64,000 nucleotides of DNA from Ectopseudomonas alcaliphila (GTDB taxonomy: Bacteria; Pseudomonadota; Gammaproteobacteria; Pseudomonadales; Pseudomonadaceae): assembly GCF_900101755.1 (NCBI RefSeq), contig NZ_FNAE01000002.1, positions 462,480 to 526,479 of the forward strand, written 5' to 3'. Positions 45,267-54,146 of this stretch are shown here, in pieces. The stretch's first letter is position 1. Every line of letters starts with the position of its first letter. Both the position numbers and the translations under genes were made by a program. The notes below the pieces were generated by a model, which saw only the letters and a list, made by a program, of their open reading frames with translations, did not search any database and had not been told where the DNA came from.

Positions 45267-46292
45267 GTGATCAAGGTCGATAAACAGCTTCCGGTCGTCA
45301 CCGCGCTCGATCCGCAGGCCCGCCGTCCGGTACAGGGCGAGCAGCCCGTGCAGCGCCAGCGCAAGCAGTTGCCCGCTGAACCGGCGTCACAGCCGCGTGG
45401 CAAGAGTGCTACTTTCAATCTGCAGCTCAACCAGCAGTTGACCTCGATGCAGGCGGCCGACAGTTACCTCGGCGAGCTGGCCGGGCGACTCGGCCAGCTC
45501 AAGCTCAGCCTCAGCCGCGAGCTGAGCAATGCCCAGGCCGGTGAGCGCGACGGCATCAAGCGCGAGCTGGACCAGGTACGCAAGCTGCTCGCCGAACGCA
45601 GCCAGCGCTCCGGCGAAGCGCTGGATGCCAGCTTCAAGTTGCGCCTCAGCGAGCCGGTGCGCAGCCGCTTCAGTCTGCAAGGGCTGGACTCCATCGCCGC
45701 GGTGCAGCAGGCCGGCAAGGAAACCCTGTTGTTCAGTGCCGGGCGCAAGCTGGCCGAGCCGCTGGCGGTGGTGCTGGACGAGGGCCTGAGCGAGCAACAG
45801 ATTCTCCGTCGTTTCAACGCGGGGCTCGGTCCGGCCGGCATCCGCGCCGAAATCGATCACGGCGGGGCGCTGAAATTCAGCGCCCGCGAGAGCGAATGGC
45901 AGCAGCTCAAGGGCGAGCTGCGCGTGCAGGGCGAAGGCAAGCTGGCGAGTCAGGCCCAGGCGAGCGTGGTCAGCCACGAGGAGCAGATGTTGCGCCTGCC
46001 CGACGCGGCGCGCCTGGATGGTGCCCGCGAACTGCGCCGGGCGCTGGACGAAGTGGTGGCGGCGCTGGACCGGATCGGCACGCTGCGTGAGCAACTCAGC
46101 CACCGTCAGGAAGAGATTCGCGACTTTCTCGCCCGTCATGCCGATCACAACGAGCGTGAGTGGGCCAAGGAGTTTGCCGGTGAAGTGTTCAGCCTGATGC
46201 GTCGCAGCCCCAGCAGCTACGCGGCGGTGACTCAGACCGTGGTCGCCCAGGCCAATATCAGCCGCTCCAGCGTGGTCAGTCTGCTGTCCTGA
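45267..46292 (+). CDS. lafW: LafW-like hook-associated protein
   Basis: 341 aa, GTG start 10 nt after flgL. No signal peptide. Charged, helical N-terminal half (LGELAGRLGQLKLSLSREL), a flagellin-IN-like stretch at about 170-215 (LDEGLSEQQILRRFNAGLGP ... GGALKFSARESEW) and a C-terminal helix AVTQTVVAQANISRSSVVSL resembling axial-protein ends. In lateral clusters of E. coli Flag-2 type, lafW follows flgL; position and the IN-like motif give the call. It is last in the flg operon, before a terminator. Confidence 0.72.
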   Translation: MIKVDKQLPVVTALDPQARRPVQGEQPVQRQRKQLPAEPASQPRGKSATFNLQLNQQLTSMQAADSYLGELAGRLGQLKLSLSRELSNAQAGERDGIKRELDQVRKLLAERSQRSGEALDASFKLRLSEPVRSRFSLQGLDSIAAVQQAGKETLLFSAGRKLAEPLAVVLDEGLSEQQILRRFNAGLGPAGIRAEIDHGGALKFSARESEWQQLKGELRVQGEGKLASQAQASVVSHEEQMLRLPDAARLDGARELRRALDEVVAALDRIGTLREQLSHRQEEIRDFLARHADHNEREWAKEFAGEVFSLMRRSPSSYAAVTQTVVAQANISRSSVVSLLS

Positions 46293-46319
46293 TCGGTGGT
46301 TCCAGGTTTTCCTCTCCTC

Positions 46320-46365
46320 AGCCGTCGGTCGCCCTCCCCCTTTTTTGGCGACTGACGGCTTTTTT
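46320..46365 (+). terminator. Terminator of the flgB-lafW operon
   Basis: AGCCGTCGGTCGCC / GGCGACTGACGGCT: 14-bp stem with one mispair, followed by TTTTT. Confidence 0.88.
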
Positions 46366-46671
46366 AATCCCCAAGCGGATGGCCGCCGAGCGCAGGCGTT
46401 CTGGCTGCATGGTTATTGGCCTTCAGGGAAAGGGCATCGGGACCTGATGCCAGTCAGCTGATTTGACCATTGGTCCGCTTTTTGACCGGTCGCACAGAAT
46501 GATGGCCTTTTAACAGCTATTATCGCACCCTCTCCGCAGTGTATGGGCCCGACGCCCGTCGTATCTGCCCTCTCGCATTCCAATAAAAACCCCGCATTCA
46601 AAGGGTTCAACCCGTTCCGGTGGCTTGTGCTTCCGGTGCATTGCCTCGTTCCCGAATTTTGGAGTACCGAC
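46366..46671. other. Intergenic region, no gene
   Basis: About 300 bases before the PilJ-domain gene. It contains TTGACC at 46482 and TATTAT at 46518, but their spacing (30 nt) is wrong for a sigma-70 promoter. No other element seen. Confidence 0.4.
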
Positions 46672-47454
46672 GTGTTGAAGAAGTACCTGACTCTCCTCCT
46701 GCTTGCCTGTACCGCGCTGGTCAGCGTGCCCAGCCTGGCGCAGTTGAGCGATTCCGAAGCCATGAACATGACGGGCCTGCAGCGTTCGCTGACCCAGCGC
46801 ATGGCCAAGAACTACCTGATGATCGGCGCCGATGTACGCGTCGATGCTGCCCAGCGCCAGCTGCAGGAAACCATCCAGCGTTTCGATGACAGCCACAAAG
46901 CGCTGACCGCTTACGCGCCGACTGCCGAGATCAAGGCTGCGCTGGCCAGGATCGATGGCACCTGGGCCGCCTACCGTCAGCAGCTGGAAGCCAAGCCGGA
47001 GCAGGCCAAGGCCGCCCAGATGCTCGCGACCAGTGAGGAACTGCTGCAGCAGACGCAGACCGTCAGTGACCTGATGGGCAAGCACCTGGGTGCCATGGGC
47101 GCATCGGTGCACCGTACCGGCTGGGCGCGCGTGCAGACTCAGCGTATCGCCATGCTCTACATGGCCAAGTCCTGGAATATTCAGGCGCCAGACCTGGACG
47201 CCAAGCTGGACACCGCCGTGAGTGACTTCGAGACTATTCTCAAGGAGCTGGAAGCTCGCGGCGCACCGAGCGAAGAAATCGCTGCGACCCAGCGTCGTGT
47301 GCGGGCGAACTGGGGCTTCACCCTCAAGGGTATCGACCTGCACGCCAGTCAGGGTTTCGTCGGGACTGCAATCACCATCAGCACCGATTCGTTGTTCCGT
47401 CATCTGAACGAACTGACCCGCCTCTACGCGGGCCTGCAGGCCAAAGAAGCCTGA
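46672..47454 (+). CDS. Exported PilJ-type sensory-domain protein
   Basis: 260-aa secreted protein. Signal peptide MLKKYLTLLLLACTALVSVP cleaved near LAQ, then an all-helical domain containing MTGLQRSLTQRMAKNYLMIG, like the PilJ/NIT-type extracellular domain of chemoreceptors, and repeated near LHASQGFVGTAITISTDSLF. There is no membrane anchor or signalling domain. GTG 46672 has GGAG 7 nt upstream; a longer frame lacks a ribosome site. Could be a free periplasmic ligand-binding component; function unknown. Confidence 0.72.
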   Translation: MLKKYLTLLLLACTALVSVPSLAQLSDSEAMNMTGLQRSLTQRMAKNYLMIGADVRVDAAQRQLQETIQRFDDSHKALTAYAPTAEIKAALARIDGTWAAYRQQLEAKPEQAKAAQMLATSEELLQQTQTVSDLMGKHLGAMGASVHRTGWARVQTQRIAMLYMAKSWNIQAPDLDAKLDTAVSDFETILKELEARGAPSEEIAATQRRVRANWGFTLKGIDLHASQGFVGTAITISTDSLFRHLNELTRLYAGLQAKEA

Positions 47455-47515
47455 GTGCCTGTCGACCTGCAACGGCGCCTGGTAGCGCCTGTTGCAGGTC
47501 GTTGGCAGAGCACGG

Positions 47516-48496
47516 TCAGCGTCGGTTGACCGTCTGCGCCGCGCGCAGCACATCGCTGCCAATCTTGCCCTCATATTCCTGCCACAGCGGCTGCATCGCC
47601 GCACGCCACGCCGCGCGTTGTTCGCTGTTGAGGCTGACGACCTGATTGCCGGCTGCGACCAGACGCTGGCGATCACGGGCATTGAGCGCTTCGGCCTCGA
47701 GGTTCACTGCCAGGGTGACCTCATCGATGATCGCCTCCAACTGCACCCGCACCTGATAGGGAATGCTGATCCAGAAGCTGGAGTTGCTCACCAGCATGTA
47801 GCTCAGCACGCCATGGTCGGTTTCGGTGACATAGGGCTGCAGCGCGCCGAGCTCCTGGCTGACGATGTTGGACCAGGGATTCTCCGCCCCCTGTACCCGG
47901 CCGGCCTGCAGCGCTGCCTGGGTCTCTGCAAAAGGCAGGCGCAGGCTGCTGGCGCCGACGCGGGCGAACTGCTGCTCGAGAATCGCCGAGGGCTGGATGC
48001 GGAAGGTCAGGCCTGCGGCGTCGGCCGGGGTGTGCAGTGCGCGAGTGGCCGAGAGCTGCTTCATGCCGTTGTTCCAGTAGGCCAGGCCGTAGATGTTGTG
48101 GTTGGCCATCGAGCGCAACAGTTCGCGGCTCTTCTCACGTTTCTGGAAGCGCTTGACCGCCTCCAGGTCGTCGAACAGGAAGGGCAGGTCGAACACCTGC
48201 AACTGAGTGGTGTACTGCTCGAACTTCGACAGCGACGGCGCCAGCAGCTGCACCTTGTTGTCACGCAGTGCCTGCAGCTCGTCGGCGTCGCCGAACAGCG
48301 TGGAGTCCGGGTACACCTCCACCTGCACCTTGCCGGCCAGGCGCTCGTCCACCAATTTCTTGAACAGCAGGGCGCCCTTGCCCTTTGGGGTGTCCTCGGC
48401 CACCACGTGGGAGAACTTGATCAGGATCGGTTCGGCCAGTACCGGCGCGGAACACAGCAGGGCGGCGAAAGCAGCCGCCAGAGAGGTCTTGAACAT
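47516..48496 (-). CDS. dctP: TRAP-transporter solute-binding protein (DctP family), orphan
   Basis: 326-aa periplasmic binding protein for organic acids. Signal peptide (ends near LAE-PIL), then DctP motifs IKFSHVVAEDTPKGKGALLF, YPDSTLFGDADELQALRD and the substrate Arg in LTFRIQPS; VQGAENPWSNI follows. ATG 48496 has AAAAGGTG 5 nt upstream; GTG 48502 would bury that site. No dctQ or dctM membrane gene is nearby, so it must pair with a transporter elsewhere or act as a sensor. Close to the malonate operon, but a link is only suggestive. Confidence 0.88.
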   Translation of the reverse strand: MFKTSLAAAFAALLCSAPVLAEPILIKFSHVVAEDTPKGKGALLFKKLVDERLAGKVQVEVYPDSTLFGDADELQALRDNKVQLLAPSLSKFEQYTTQLQVFDLPFLFDDLEAVKRFQKREKSRELLRSMANHNIYGLAYWNNGMKQLSATRALHTPADAAGLTFRIQPSAILEQQFARVGASSLRLPFAETQAALQAGRVQGAENPWSNIVSQELGALQPYVTETDHGVLSYMLVSNSSFWISIPYQVRVQLEAIIDEVTLAVNLEAEALNARDRQRLVAAGNQVVSLNSEQRAAWRAAMQPLWQEYEGKIGSDVLRAAQTVNRR

Positions 48497-48814
48497 CGAC
48501 ACACCTTTTTACGGAAAACGCAGAGCCGAGGCCGGCGCCGAGAGTGGCGGGCCTGGGTACGGATCGGGATGGCTTGCAAGATTCGACCTGACGAAGGATG
48601 TCGGCCTAGCCTCGTTGGGGACTACCGGGTCGATGCCCGGTTATTGTTGGCATGCTGCCCGTGACCGTGCGGTCAATGGCAGGGGGCGGCATTCTTGCGG
48701 ATGGGGATTGCCGGCACAAGGCTGGTTTCATGAACCGGCGCGCATTCCGGGGAATTGCTCGGTGACGGTCTGGCTCGGGCGTCGACGCACGGGGCTACTG
48801 CCCGACCTTGAGCG
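48497..48814. other. Intergenic region between dctP and mdcA
   Basis: About 320 bases without a credible gene; divergent promoters must lie here. Confidence 0.5.
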
Positions 48815-48837
48815 ATCGTTAACCTGGGCGTAACGAT
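48815..48837. promoter_or_regulatory. Candidate MdcR operator
   Basis: ATCGTTA-N9-TAACGAT, a perfect 7-bp inverted repeat containing the LysR-type T-N11-A pattern, 79 nt before the mdcA start. MdcR is a LysR protein encoded at the far end of the operon. Confidence 0.6.
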
Positions 48838-48916
48838 TGCGCTGGCTGCTTGATTGATGACTCAGGGGTCACGCTCCTAAGGTGCCTCCACGACAGCGGA
48901 ACTCGTGGAGTCTTCA

Positions 48917-50584
48917 ATGACAACAACAATATCCCCACCGCCGCAGTGGTCGCGTCGTCGTGCTGAAAAAGCCCGGCGACTCGATCAGGTGCGCAACCTT
49001 GCCGATGGCGTGGTCCTGCCCAGCGACCAGATTGTCGCGGCCCTTGAGGCGCTGATCGCCCCCGGTGATCGCGTGGTGCTCGAAGGCAACAACCAGAAGC
49101 AGGCGGATTTTCTTTCCCGCTCGCTGGCCCAGGCCGACCCCGGCCGCCTGCACGACCTGCACATGATCATGCCCAGCGTCAGCCGCGCCGAGCACCTCGA
49201 TCTGTTCGAGCGCGGCATCGCCCGCAAGCTCGACTTCTCCTTCGCCGGGCCGCAGAGCCTGCGCATCGGCCAACTGCTCGAAGACGGGCAGATGGAAGTC
49301 GGCGCCATCCATACCTACATCGAGCTGTACTCGCGCCTGCTGGTGGATCTGATTCCCAATGTCGCGCTGGTCGCCGGCTTTCAGGCCGACCGCCACGGCA
49401 ACATCTACACCGGGCCGAGCACCGAAGACACCCCGGCGCTGGTCGAGCCCACGGCGTTCAGTGACGGCATCGTGATCTTCCAGGTCAATGAGATCGTCGA
49501 CGAGCTGCCGCGGGTGGACATTCCCGCGTCCTGGGTCGACTTCGTGGTGGTGGCCGACAAGCCGTTCTATATCGAGCCGCTGTTCACCCGCGACCCACGT
49601 CATATCAAGCCGGTGCACGTGCTGATGGCGATGATGGCGATCCGTGGCATCTACGAGAAACACAAGGTGCAGTCGCTCAACCATGGCATCGGTTTCAACA
49701 CCGCCGCCATCGAGCTGATTCTGCCCACCTACGGCGAGTCGCTGGGCCTGAAAGGCAAGATCTGCCGCAACTGGACGCTCAACCCACACCCGACGCTGAT
49801 CCCGGCCATCGAGACCGGCTGGGTCGAGAGCGTGCACTGCTTCGGCACCGAGCTGGGCATGGAGGGCTATATCGCCCAGCGCCCGGACGTGTTCTTCACC
49901 GGCCGCGACGGCTCGATGCGTTCCAATCGCATGATGTGCCAGCTGGCCGGGCAGTACGCGGTCGACCTGTTTATCGGCGCCACCCTGCAGGTCGATGGTG
50001 ACGGCCATTCCTCCACCGTCACTCGTGGCCGCCTGGCAGGTTTCGGCGGGGCGCCGAACATGGGCCACGACCCGCGCGGTCGTCGGCACCCGACCCCGGC
50101 CTGGCTGGACATGGCCATGCCGGGTGGTGAAGCGCCGGTGACCCTGCTCGAACGCGGCAAGAAGCTGGTGGTGCAGATGGTCGAGACCTTCCAGGAAGGC
50201 GGCAAGCCCACCTTCGTCGAACAGCTCGACGCGGTGGGCATGGCGAAGAAGGTCGGCATGCCCCTGGCCCCGGTGATGATCTACGGCGACGACGTCACTC
50301 ACCTGCTTACCGAGGAAGGCATCGCCTACCTGTACAAGGCACGCTCGCTGGAAGAGCGCCAGGCGATGATCGCCGCGGTCGCCGGCGTCACCGCCATCGG
50401 CCTGCGCCACGACCCGAAAGACACCGCACGCATGCGCCGTGAAGGTCTGATCGCCCTGCCCGAAGACCTCGGCATCCGCCGTACCGATGCCAGCCGCGAA
50501 CTGCTTGCGGCCAAGAGCATCGCCGAGCTGGTCGACTGGTCAGGCGGCCTGTACAACCCGCCCGCCAAGTTCAGGAGCTGGTGA
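48917..50584 (+). CDS. mdcA: Malonate decarboxylase alpha subunit (acetyl-S-ACP:malonate ACP transferase)
   Basis: Swaps acetate for malonate on the acyl-carrier subunit. 555 aa, with [21 protein letters not shown] early and [20 protein letters not shown] in the second half. ATG 48917 ([11 protein letters not shown]) has GGAG 7 nt upstream. First gene of mdcABCDEGH-madLM. Confidence 0.95.
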   Translation: MTTTISPPPQWSRRRAEKARRLDQVRNLADGVVLPSDQIVAALEALIAPGDRVVLEGNNQKQADFLSRSLAQADPGRLHDLHMIMPSVSRAEHLDLFERGIARKLDFSFAGPQSLRIGQLLEDGQMEVGAIHTYIELYSRLLVDLIPNVALVAGFQADRHGNIYTGPSTEDTPALVEPTAFSDGIVIFQVNEIVDELPRVDIPASWVDFVVVADKPFYIEPLFTRDPRHIKPVHVLMAMMAIRGIYEKHKVQSLNHGIGFNTAAIELILPTYGESLGLKGKICRNWTLNPHPTLIPAIETGWVESVHCFGTELGMEGYIAQRPDVFFTGRDGSMRSNRMMCQLAGQYAVDLFIGATLQVDGDGHSSTVTRGRLAGFGGAPNMGHDPRGRRHPTPAWLDMAMPGGEAPVTLLERGKKLVVQMVETFQEGGKPTFVEQLDAVGMAKKVGMPLAPVMIYGDDVTHLLTEEGIAYLYKARSLEERQAMIAAVAGVTAIGLRHDPKDTARMRREGLIALPEDLGIRRTDASRELLAAKSIAELVDWSGGLYNPPAKFRSW

Positions 50585-51462
50585 TGAATGCACTGACTGC
50601 AATTCAGCCGCAGCTTTCGCTCGGCGACTGGCTGGCGGACCTGGCTGTCGACGCGCTGATCGACGAGGCCGACCTGTCGCCCAAACCGGGGCTGGTGGAT
50701 CGTCGTGGCAGCGGCGCTCATACGGATTTGCACCTGGGCCTGATGCACGCCTCGGCGCTGGCCCTGTGGCCGAGTTTCAAGGCCATGGCCGAGGCCGCGC
50801 AGCAACGCGGCGAGATCGACCTGCACCTGCGTGAAGAGGTGGGCCGCATAGGCCGTGAAGGCGAGGTGGAAATGCTGCGCGTCACCGGCGGCGTCAACAC
50901 CCATCGCGGGGCGATTTGGGCGCTAGGGCTGCTCAGCGCCGCTGCGGCGCTGGACGTCAGCGCGCTGGCTCCGGCCCAGGTCGCCCTGCGCGCGGCGCGC
51001 CTGGCCCTGCTCGATGACCGCGCCGCGCCTGTCACCGGCGATAGCCATGGCGCTCAAGTCTGTCGCCTTTACGGCGTGCATGGCGCGCGCGAGGAAGCGC
51101 AGCTTGGCTTCCCCGCAGTGATCCAGCAGGCGCTGCCACAACTGGCGCGCAGCCGCGTCGCCGGGGTAGGGGAGCAGAACGCCCGCCTGGATGCGCTGCT
51201 GGCGATCATGACCCAGCTGGCTGATACCTGCGTGCTGTACCGCGCCGGTATGGCCGGGCTAGTCAGCATGCAGAGCGGCGCCCGTGCGGTGCTCGCCGCC
51301 GGTGGTTGCGCCAGCCTCGATGGCCGTCGCCGTCTGCGTGATCTCGAACGCGACATGCTGCGCCTGCGCGCTTCGCCTGGCGGCGCTGCCGATCTGCTCG
51401 CCGCCACCCTGTTCCTCGACCGCCTGCAGCATGGCCTGCCGGCGCAGCTTGGGAGTCTGTGA
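50584..51462 (+). CDS. mdcB: Triphosphoribosyl-dephospho-CoA synthase
   Basis: Makes the prosthetic-group precursor for the MdcC carrier protein. 292 aa; CitG/MdcB motifs [39 protein letters not shown] and [20 protein letters not shown]. The ATG shares one base with the mdcA stop; AGGAG lies upstream. Confidence 0.94.
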   Translation: MNALTAIQPQLSLGDWLADLAVDALIDEADLSPKPGLVDRRGSGAHTDLHLGLMHASALALWPSFKAMAEAAQQRGEIDLHLREEVGRIGREGEVEMLRVTGGVNTHRGAIWALGLLSAAAALDVSALAPAQVALRAARLALLDDRAAPVTGDSHGAQVCRLYGVHGAREEAQLGFPAVIQQALPQLARSRVAGVGEQNARLDALLAIMTQLADTCVLYRAGMAGLVSMQSGARAVLAAGGCASLDGRRRLRDLERDMLRLRASPGGAADLLAATLFLDRLQHGLPAQLGSL

Positions 51463-51463
51463 A

Positions 51464-51763
51464 ATGGAAACCCTGTCTTTTCAATTCCCCGCCGGGCAAC
51501 CGGCCAAGGGCCGCGCGCTGGTGGGCTGCGTCGGTTCCGGCGATCTGGAAGTGCTGCTCGAACCCGGTCAGGCCGGCACCCTGGCGATCGAAGTGGTGAC
51601 CTCGGTCAACGGCAGCGCGCCGCGCTGGCAATTGCTGTTCGAGCGCATGTTCCGCGAGCAGCAGCTGCCGGCGCTGAATATCGCCATTCATGATTTCGGC
51701 GCCACGCCTGGCGTGGTGCGCCTGCGCCTGGAACAGGGCCTGGAGGAACTCAACCATGGCTGA
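51464..51763 (+). CDS. mdcC: Malonate decarboxylase acyl-carrier (delta) subunit
   Basis: 99-aa carrier protein; the prosthetic group is attached to a Ser, probably in VGCVGSGDLEVLLEP near residue 25. Starts one base after mdcB stops and overlaps mdcD by 8 nt. Confidence 0.93.
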   Translation: METLSFQFPAGQPAKGRALVGCVGSGDLEVLLEPGQAGTLAIEVVTSVNGSAPRWQLLFERMFREQQLPALNIAIHDFGATPGVVRLRLEQGLEELNHG

Positions 51764-52607
51764 TCAGAACATTGCGCGCCTGTTGGCGCAGCGCAGCTTT
51801 ACCGAACTCGGTGCCCGCGAGCGCGCTCGCGCATTGCTCGATGCCGGCAGCTTCCGCGAATTGCTTGACCCCTTTGCCCGGCTGATGTCGCCCTGGCTGC
51901 CCAAACAGGGCATCGTGCCCCAGGCCGATGACGGCGTGGTGGTGGCCAAGGGTCTGATCGACGGCCAGCCTGCGGTGGTCATCGCCATCGAAGGTGCCTT
52001 CCAGGGCGGCAGCCTCGGCGAAGTGGGCGGGGCGAAGATTGCCGGCGCCCTGGAGTTGGCCGCCGAAGACAACCGCAAGGGCACGCCGACCCGCGCCGTG
52101 CTGCTGCTGGAAACCGGCGGCGTGCGCCTGCAGGAAGCCAACCTGGGCCTGGCGGCCATCGCCGAGATCCAGGCCGCCATCGTCGAGCTGCGTGAATTTC
52201 AGCCGGTTATCGGCCTGGTCGCCGGGCCGGTCGGCTGCTTCGGCGGCATGTCCATCGCCGCCGGGCTGTGCAGCTACCTGCTGGTGACCCGCGAAGCGCG
52301 CTTGGGCCTCAACGGTCCGCAGGTGATCGAGCAGGAAGCCGGCCTGGACGAATACGACTCGCGCGACCGCCCCTTTATCTGGAGCCTGACCGGCGGCGAG
52401 CAGCGCCACGCCAGCGGCCTGGTCGACGGCTACGTGGCCGACGATGTGGAGGCGATTCGCCGCGAGCTGCACGGGTTGTTCGCCCAGGGCAAGCCGGCCC
52501 AGGAGCGCAGCCGTCGCCACGCCTGGTTCCTGCAGCGTCTGCGCGACGTCGACACCTCGGTCCAGGCCGATGCCGCTGCCGTGCGCAGCGCCTACCAGGG
52601 AGCATGA
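51756..52607 (+). CDS. mdcD: Malonate decarboxylase beta subunit
   Basis: 283-aa crotonase-fold carboxylyase half that, with MdcE, decarboxylates malonyl-S-ACP. Motifs KGLIDGQPAVVIAIEGAFQG, ETGGVRLQEANLGLAAIAEI and GPVGCFGGMSIAAGLCSYLL. ATG overlaps mdcC by 8 nt. Confidence 0.95.
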   Translation: MADQNIARLLAQRSFTELGARERARALLDAGSFRELLDPFARLMSPWLPKQGIVPQADDGVVVAKGLIDGQPAVVIAIEGAFQGGSLGEVGGAKIAGALELAAEDNRKGTPTRAVLLLETGGVRLQEANLGLAAIAEIQAAIVELREFQPVIGLVAGPVGCFGGMSIAAGLCSYLLVTREARLGLNGPQVIEQEAGLDEYDSRDRPFIWSLTGGEQRHASGLVDGYVADDVEAIRRELHGLFAQGKPAQERSRRHAWFLQRLRDVDTSVQADAAAVRSAYQGA

Positions 52608-52609
52608 AC

Positions 52610-53416
52610 ATGACAACTGCACAGGAACAACGCGGCCTGCACTGGTTCCAGGCGCTGGCCGGCGATGGCCAGCCGCTGAGCGGGCTACCTGTCTCGCTGC
52701 GCGTGGCCGATGGTGAGCTGGCGGGCCAGGCGGTGCGCTACCTCGCGGTGATCGCTGACGCCAACAATCCCTTCCCCCGCGCCCGCAATGGCGAGGTCGG
52801 TCTGCTCGAAGGCTGGGGCCTGGCCCAGGCCTTGGACGAAGCCATCGAGGCGGATCGCAACAACCCGCACAAGCGCGCGCTGATCGCCATCGTCGATGTG
52901 CCGAGCCAGGCCTATGGCCGCCGCGAGGAAGCCTATGGCATCCACCAGGCGCTGGCCGGAGCGGTAGACGCTTATGCCCGTGCCCGCCTGGCCGGGCATG
53001 CGGTGATCGGTTTGCTGGTCGGCAAGGCGATGTCCGGCGCCTTTCTCGCCCATGGCTACCAGGCCAATCGCCTGATCGCCCTGCGCGACGCCGGGGTGAT
53101 GGTGCACGCCATGGGCAAGGCCGCCGCCGCGCGCATCACCCTGCGCAGCGTCGACGAGCTGGAAGCGCTGGCCGCCAGCGTGCCGCCGATGGCCTATGAC
53201 CTGGACAACTACGCCTCGCTCGGCTTGCTGGCGGAGGTGATCGATGTGCAGCAGGCCGCGCAGCCGACGGCCGCCGACCTGGCCCGCGTGCAAGACGCCC
53301 TGAGCCGCGCCCTGGACGATATCGCCGACAGTCCGCGCGATCTGCGCAACCGCCTGGGCGCCGCCAACCGTGCGGCTTCCACGCAGGTGCGCGAGGCCTT
53401 GCGCGCGCAGTGGTGA
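52610..53416 (+). CDS. mdcE: Malonate decarboxylase gamma subunit
   Basis: 268-aa partner of MdcD: AVIADANNPFPRARNGEVGL, VDVPSQAYGRREEAYGIHQA and LVGKAMSGAFLAHGYQANRL are typical. ATG 52610 has AGGGAGC at good spacing; ATG 52604, two codons earlier, overlaps the mdcD stop (ATGA) and is possible. Confidence 0.94.
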   Translation: MTTAQEQRGLHWFQALAGDGQPLSGLPVSLRVADGELAGQAVRYLAVIADANNPFPRARNGEVGLLEGWGLAQALDEAIEADRNNPHKRALIAIVDVPSQAYGRREEAYGIHQALAGAVDAYARARLAGHAVIGLLVGKAMSGAFLAHGYQANRLIALRDAGVMVHAMGKAAAARITLRSVDELEALAASVPPMAYDLDNYASLGLLAEVIDVQQAAQPTAADLARVQDALSRALDDIADSPRDLRNRLGAANRAASTQVREALRAQW

Positions 53417-53431
53417 ACATGGAGCGCCGCC

Positions 53432-53497
53432 GTAGGGTGCGCCGTGCGCACCACAGCGGTATCTGCTGATAGCCCCGGTGCGCTCGGCGCACCCTAC
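53432..53497. repeat. REP pair (BIME) inside the mdc operon, GTAGGGTGCGC type
   Basis: Arms GTAGGGTGCGCC... / ...GGCGCACCCTAC, 20 of 21 bases complementary, 14 nt before mdcG. Confidence 0.85.
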
Positions 53498-53510
53498 AGA
53501 GGAAGCATCG

Positions 53511-54146
53511 ATGCACCCGACACCCCGTCCACATGATCTGCTCTGGGGCCTGCGCCCTGAGCAGCTGCCGCAGGAGGCGCCAGTCTGGGCTCGCGCCGCC
53601 CTGGGCGGGCATGTGCCAGTGGTGGTGCGGCGGGCGTCGGCCGAATCCGGCTGGGTCGCGGTGGGCGTGCGTGGCGCTGCGCGTGAGCAGCGTTATGCCG
53701 CCTGGATGCGCCTGAGTGATATCAGCCGGCTGGTCAGCCCTCAGGCGGTGGCCAGGGCTGGACGCTGGCGTAACCACCCTCAGCCGCATTGGCCGGCGCT
53801 ACGTGCCCTTTGCCTAGTTGCGCCATGCCTCGACGAGCTGGGCTTGGCATGGGGCGTGACTGGCAGCCTGGGCTTCGAGCTGGCCAGCGGCATCGCCGCC
53901 GCGCATGCGGACAGCGACCTAGACCTGCTGCTGCGCGCGCCTGAAGCTGTTTCTCGAGCCGAAGCGCGGACATTGTGCATGCTGCTGGATCAAGCGCCGG
54001 GGCGCATCGACCTGCAACTGGAAACCCCGCACGGCGCCGTAGCGCTACGTGAATGGGCCGGCGAGACGCCACGCGTGTTGCTGAAAACCCAGAATGGCCC
54101 GCTGCTGGTCGGCGACCCCTGGCAATTGCAGCGGGTGGCGGCATGA
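53511..54146 (+). CDS. mdcG: Phosphoribosyl-dephospho-CoA transferase (holo-ACP synthase)
   Basis: Attaches the prosthetic group to MdcC. 211 aa, nucleotidyltransferase motif GVTGSLGFELASG with DSDLDLLLRAPE (two catalytic Asp). ATG 53511 has AGAGGAAGC upstream, and ATGA overlap with mdcH follows. The mdcE-mdcG gap is filled by a REP pair. Confidence 0.92.
   Translation: MHPTPRPHDLLWGLRPEQLPQEAPVWARAALGGHVPVVVRRASAESGWVAVGVRGAAREQRYAAWMRLSDISRLVSPQAVARAGRWRNHPQPHWPALRALCLVAPCLDELGLAWGVTGSLGFELASGIAAAHADSDLDLLLRAPEAVSRAEARTLCMLLDQAPGRIDLQLETPHGAVALREWAGETPRVLLKTQNGPLLVGDPWQLQRVAA

Noticed and set aside
34726..46292. The flg block as the polar flagellar system of Pseudomonas
   Set aside because: Unbroken flgB-L order, short FlgK/FlgL/FlgE, transglycosylase-type FlgJ, lafW-like gene and absence of cheV/cheR point to a lateral set.
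46482..46523. Sigma-70 promoter before the PilJ-domain gene
   Set aside because: TTGACC and TATTAT are present but 30 bases apart, far from the 16-18 needed.
48207..48833. A 208-codon plus-strand frame opposite the dctP start and its upstream region
   Set aside because: Mostly antisense to dctP, with no ribosome site or family signature.
53136..53789. A 217-codon minus-strand frame across the mdcE-mdcG gap
   Set aside because: Runs through a REP pair and opposite two mdc genes; composition is Arg/Pro-rich noise.
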